From NCBI GenBank assembly GCA_013815405.1, contig JACDGF010000156.1:1-5816 (forward strand): a DNA stretch of 5,816 nt, in the 5' to 3' direction. Positions 4,479-5,816 of the stretch are shown here, one piece after another (position 1 is the stretch's first letter; each line of letters opens with the position of its first letter). Below the pieces are notes generated by a model. That model had not been told where the DNA came from, searched no databases, and saw only the letters and a list, made by a program, of their open reading frames with translations. Both the position numbers and the translations under genes were made by a program. The stretch comes from Caulobacteraceae bacterium (GTDB lineage: Bacteria > Pseudomonadota > Alphaproteobacteria > Caulobacterales > Caulobacteraceae).

Positions 4479-5816
4479 TCAGGCCGTCAACGCTCGCGGC
4501 GCGAGCAAAGCGGGCCGGTGATCGGAGCGGACCTCGGCAGGGATGTGGGACGTCCCAGCCGCCGCCCCTAGCCCCGCCATGGCGGCGACGAAGGGGTGGA
4601 TGGAGGGCGCGCCGCCGGCCACGACCGTGATGGCGACCCCGCCTTGGCCGTCGCTGGCCGCGACGAAGGAATCGCCCGTGTAGTCGCCGCTGAGGCGGAT
4701 CTGGGCAGTGTGGGTCCCATCGTTCACGGTCAGGAAGCCGCCGCTCGCCGAGCCGGAGAAGGTCGCTTCGCCGGCGCCCGTGAACTTGATGTCGAGCAGG
4801 TCGAGCACGTCTTGGCCGCCGGCGGCGAAGCCCGAAACGGTGGCGAAGTAGGTTCGCGATTGGCTAAGTTCCAGAACGCCGGAGCCGCCGACAAAGGCGA
4901 CGTTCTGCTCGAAGACGGTCAGCGCTTCGAGGACGCCACCGTCGATCCGCGCCTGGCCAAATCCGTTCACGGTTCCGGTCAGCGCCAGGGTGGTCCCCTG
5001 GACCAGGATCTGGCCGTTGTTGACCACCGCCCCGGCCAAGCTCTGAGCCGGGCCCCCCACGAACTTGAGGGCGCCGCCCGCCGCGACGGTGATCGTGGCC
5101 GCGGCCGCCTCGGCGAGGGCGCCACCCACGGTGGCCACGCCGTCGACCGTCAAGCGCTGGCCGGCCGCCAGGGCGTTGGTTCCCGAAAGGCTCCAGCGAG
5201 CGCCGCCGCCGATCTCATAAGAGCCAAAACCGGAGAAGGCCGCGGTGACATCGCCGGAGAGCTGGCCCGCGCCGCCCAGACCGGTGAGGACGCCCGTCCC
5301 ACCCGCCAGCACCAGGGCCCCGCCGCCGCCGATCACGGCGCCGACGAACTGGGCCCCGGCCTCGGCGATGAGGGTGTCACCGGACGAGGCGAACACCACC
5401 GAATTGACCTGCCCCACGATGGTTCCGGCGTTGGTGACCGTGACCGCGCCCCCCGGCCCCGCATAGATCCCGGCCCCGTCCGCGCCGGAGGGGGCATAGC
5501 GATGACGGTGGTTGGCCCCGCCCTGGCCCCCGGCCCCGCCAGCGATCAGGCCGCGGTTGACGACCGCGCCGCCGGCCACCAGGAAGATCCCCGCGCCGCC
5601 GTCGCCGCCGTGCCCGCCCGAATCATAGGCGTAGTGGCCCTGGCCGCCTTGGCCGCCCTGGACCGTCCCAGTGTTGAGAATGTCGCCGCCGGCGATCAGC
5701 CTCACGCCCGCGCCGCCGGCCGCGCCCGCGCCGCCCCTGCCGTCGCTTTCGAAATAACCCTCGGAGCCGCCGTAGCCGCTCGCGCCGCCGGCGATCTTGC
5801 CGGCGTTGACCAGGCC
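4479..5816 (-). CDS. Glycine-rich beta-helix-like secreted/surface protein, 5' end outside window
   Basis: The frame is open from the right edge (codon boundary at 5816) to TGA at 4479, 445 codons. The GTG at 5705 lies inside the repeats and is not the true start. The N-terminal part seen here consists of glycine-rich repeats in which N-x-G-x-[IV] alternates with GGxGGxGG runs and a GAGIxLxAGG-type strand. Then come less regular strand-turn units such as GTGVLTGLGGAGQLSG, GGGARWSLSGTNAL and NNGQILVQGTTLALTG, typical of parallel beta-helix or filamentous-haemagglutinin-like surface proteins. Towards the C-terminus are DVLDLLDIKFTGAGEATFSG and LSGDYTGDSFVAASDGQGG, the latter a phrase I associate with large exported alphaproteobacterial proteins. 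No autotransporter beta-barrel and no clear RTX nonapeptides are present, so the export route is unclear; type I secretion is a guess. The final ~38 residues are Ala/Pro-rich. Role probably adhesion or cell surface; low certainty. It is transcribed towards the Hsp70 remnant. Confidence 0.75.
   Translation of the reverse strand, partial: GLVNAGKIAGGASGYGGSEGYFESDGRGGAGAAGGAGVRLIAGGDILNTGTVQGGQGGQGHYAYDSGGHGGDGGAGIFLVAGGAVVNRGLIAGGAGGQGGANHRHRYAPSGADGAGIYAGPGGAVTVTNAGTIVGQVNSVVFASSGDTLIAEAGAQFVGAVIGGGGALVLAGGTGVLTGLGGAGQLSGDVTAAFSGFGSYEIGGGARWSLSGTNALAAGQRLTVDGVATVGGALAEAAAATITVAAGGALKFVGGPAQSLAGAVVNNGQILVQGTTLALTGTVNGFGQARIDGGVLEALTVFEQNVAFVGGSGVLELSQSRTYFATVSGFAAGGQDVLDLLDIKFTGAGEATFSGSASGGFLTVNDGTHTAQIRLSGDYTGDSFVAASDGQGGVAITVVAGGAPSIHPFVAAMAGLGAAAGTSHIPAEVRSDHRPALLAPRALTA
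5412..5816 (-). repeat. Imperfect ~39-44-residue glycine-rich tandem repeats
   Basis: Within the glycine-rich gene the signature N-[ATR]-G-x-[IV] recurs four times (LVNAGKI, ILNTGTV, VVNRGLI, VTNAGTI) at spacings of 44, 39 and 42 codons. The first three are followed by GG-rich loops with a variable charged or aromatic insert (YFESDG, HYAYDS, NHRHRYAPS) and then GAG[VI] plus a short strand and a Gly-Gly turn. The last copy breaks into irregular strands after TIVG (5412). The array probably continues beyond the window. It fits beta-helix rungs with exposed variable loops. Confidence 0.7.

Noticed and set aside
5412..5816. CRISPR-like array or tandem DNA repeat element
   Set aside because: The repetition is at the protein level with variable DNA and irregular spacing, inside an open coding frame.

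Overview
The window is GC-rich DNA with tightly packed genes. The protein families point to an alphaproteobacterium, most likely Caulobacter/Phenylobacterium or a relative; this rests on remembered family distribution and codon use, not on a search. No rRNA, tRNA, CRISPR array or transposase was seen.

Layout. (1) 1-866, minus: a nearly complete DUF5996-family gene running off the left edge. (2) 987-1306, minus: a small single-domain cupin gene whose 5' end is in a different frame from its cupin core and seems to begin at CTG behind a strong Shine-Dalgarno; one missing base in a CCC run explains this. (3) 1525-2560: an intact, self-contained regulatory cassette. A four-helix DUF5367-like membrane protein gene (plus) has two near-identical 16-bp palindromes over its promoter and RBS, and converges on a TetR/AcrR repressor gene (minus). 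(4) 2718-4352, minus: the wreck of a chaperone operon. The first ~115 codons of an HscC-type Hsp70 gene, with an in-frame TGA at codon 18, are joined by an apparent deletion to the C-terminal half of a polytopic membrane protein resembling the J-domain partners encoded beside hscC. That second piece has its own frameshift in a G5 run. (5) 4479-5816, minus: the C-terminal part of a large glycine-rich, beta-helix-like secreted protein with imperfect ~39-44-residue repeats, running off the right edge.

How it works together: the TetR protein probably represses the DUF5367 gene through the twin operators, a typical small-molecule-responsive pair. DUF5996 and cupin may once have been co-transcribed. 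The Hsp70/J-protein pair is almost certainly non-functional. I do not see a convincing new multi-gene system. The most informative points are the decayed chaperone operon, the twin-operator cassette and the frameshifted cupin. Because two of the lesions are single-base changes in homopolymers, sequencing error must be excluded for those, but it cannot explain the deletion junction.
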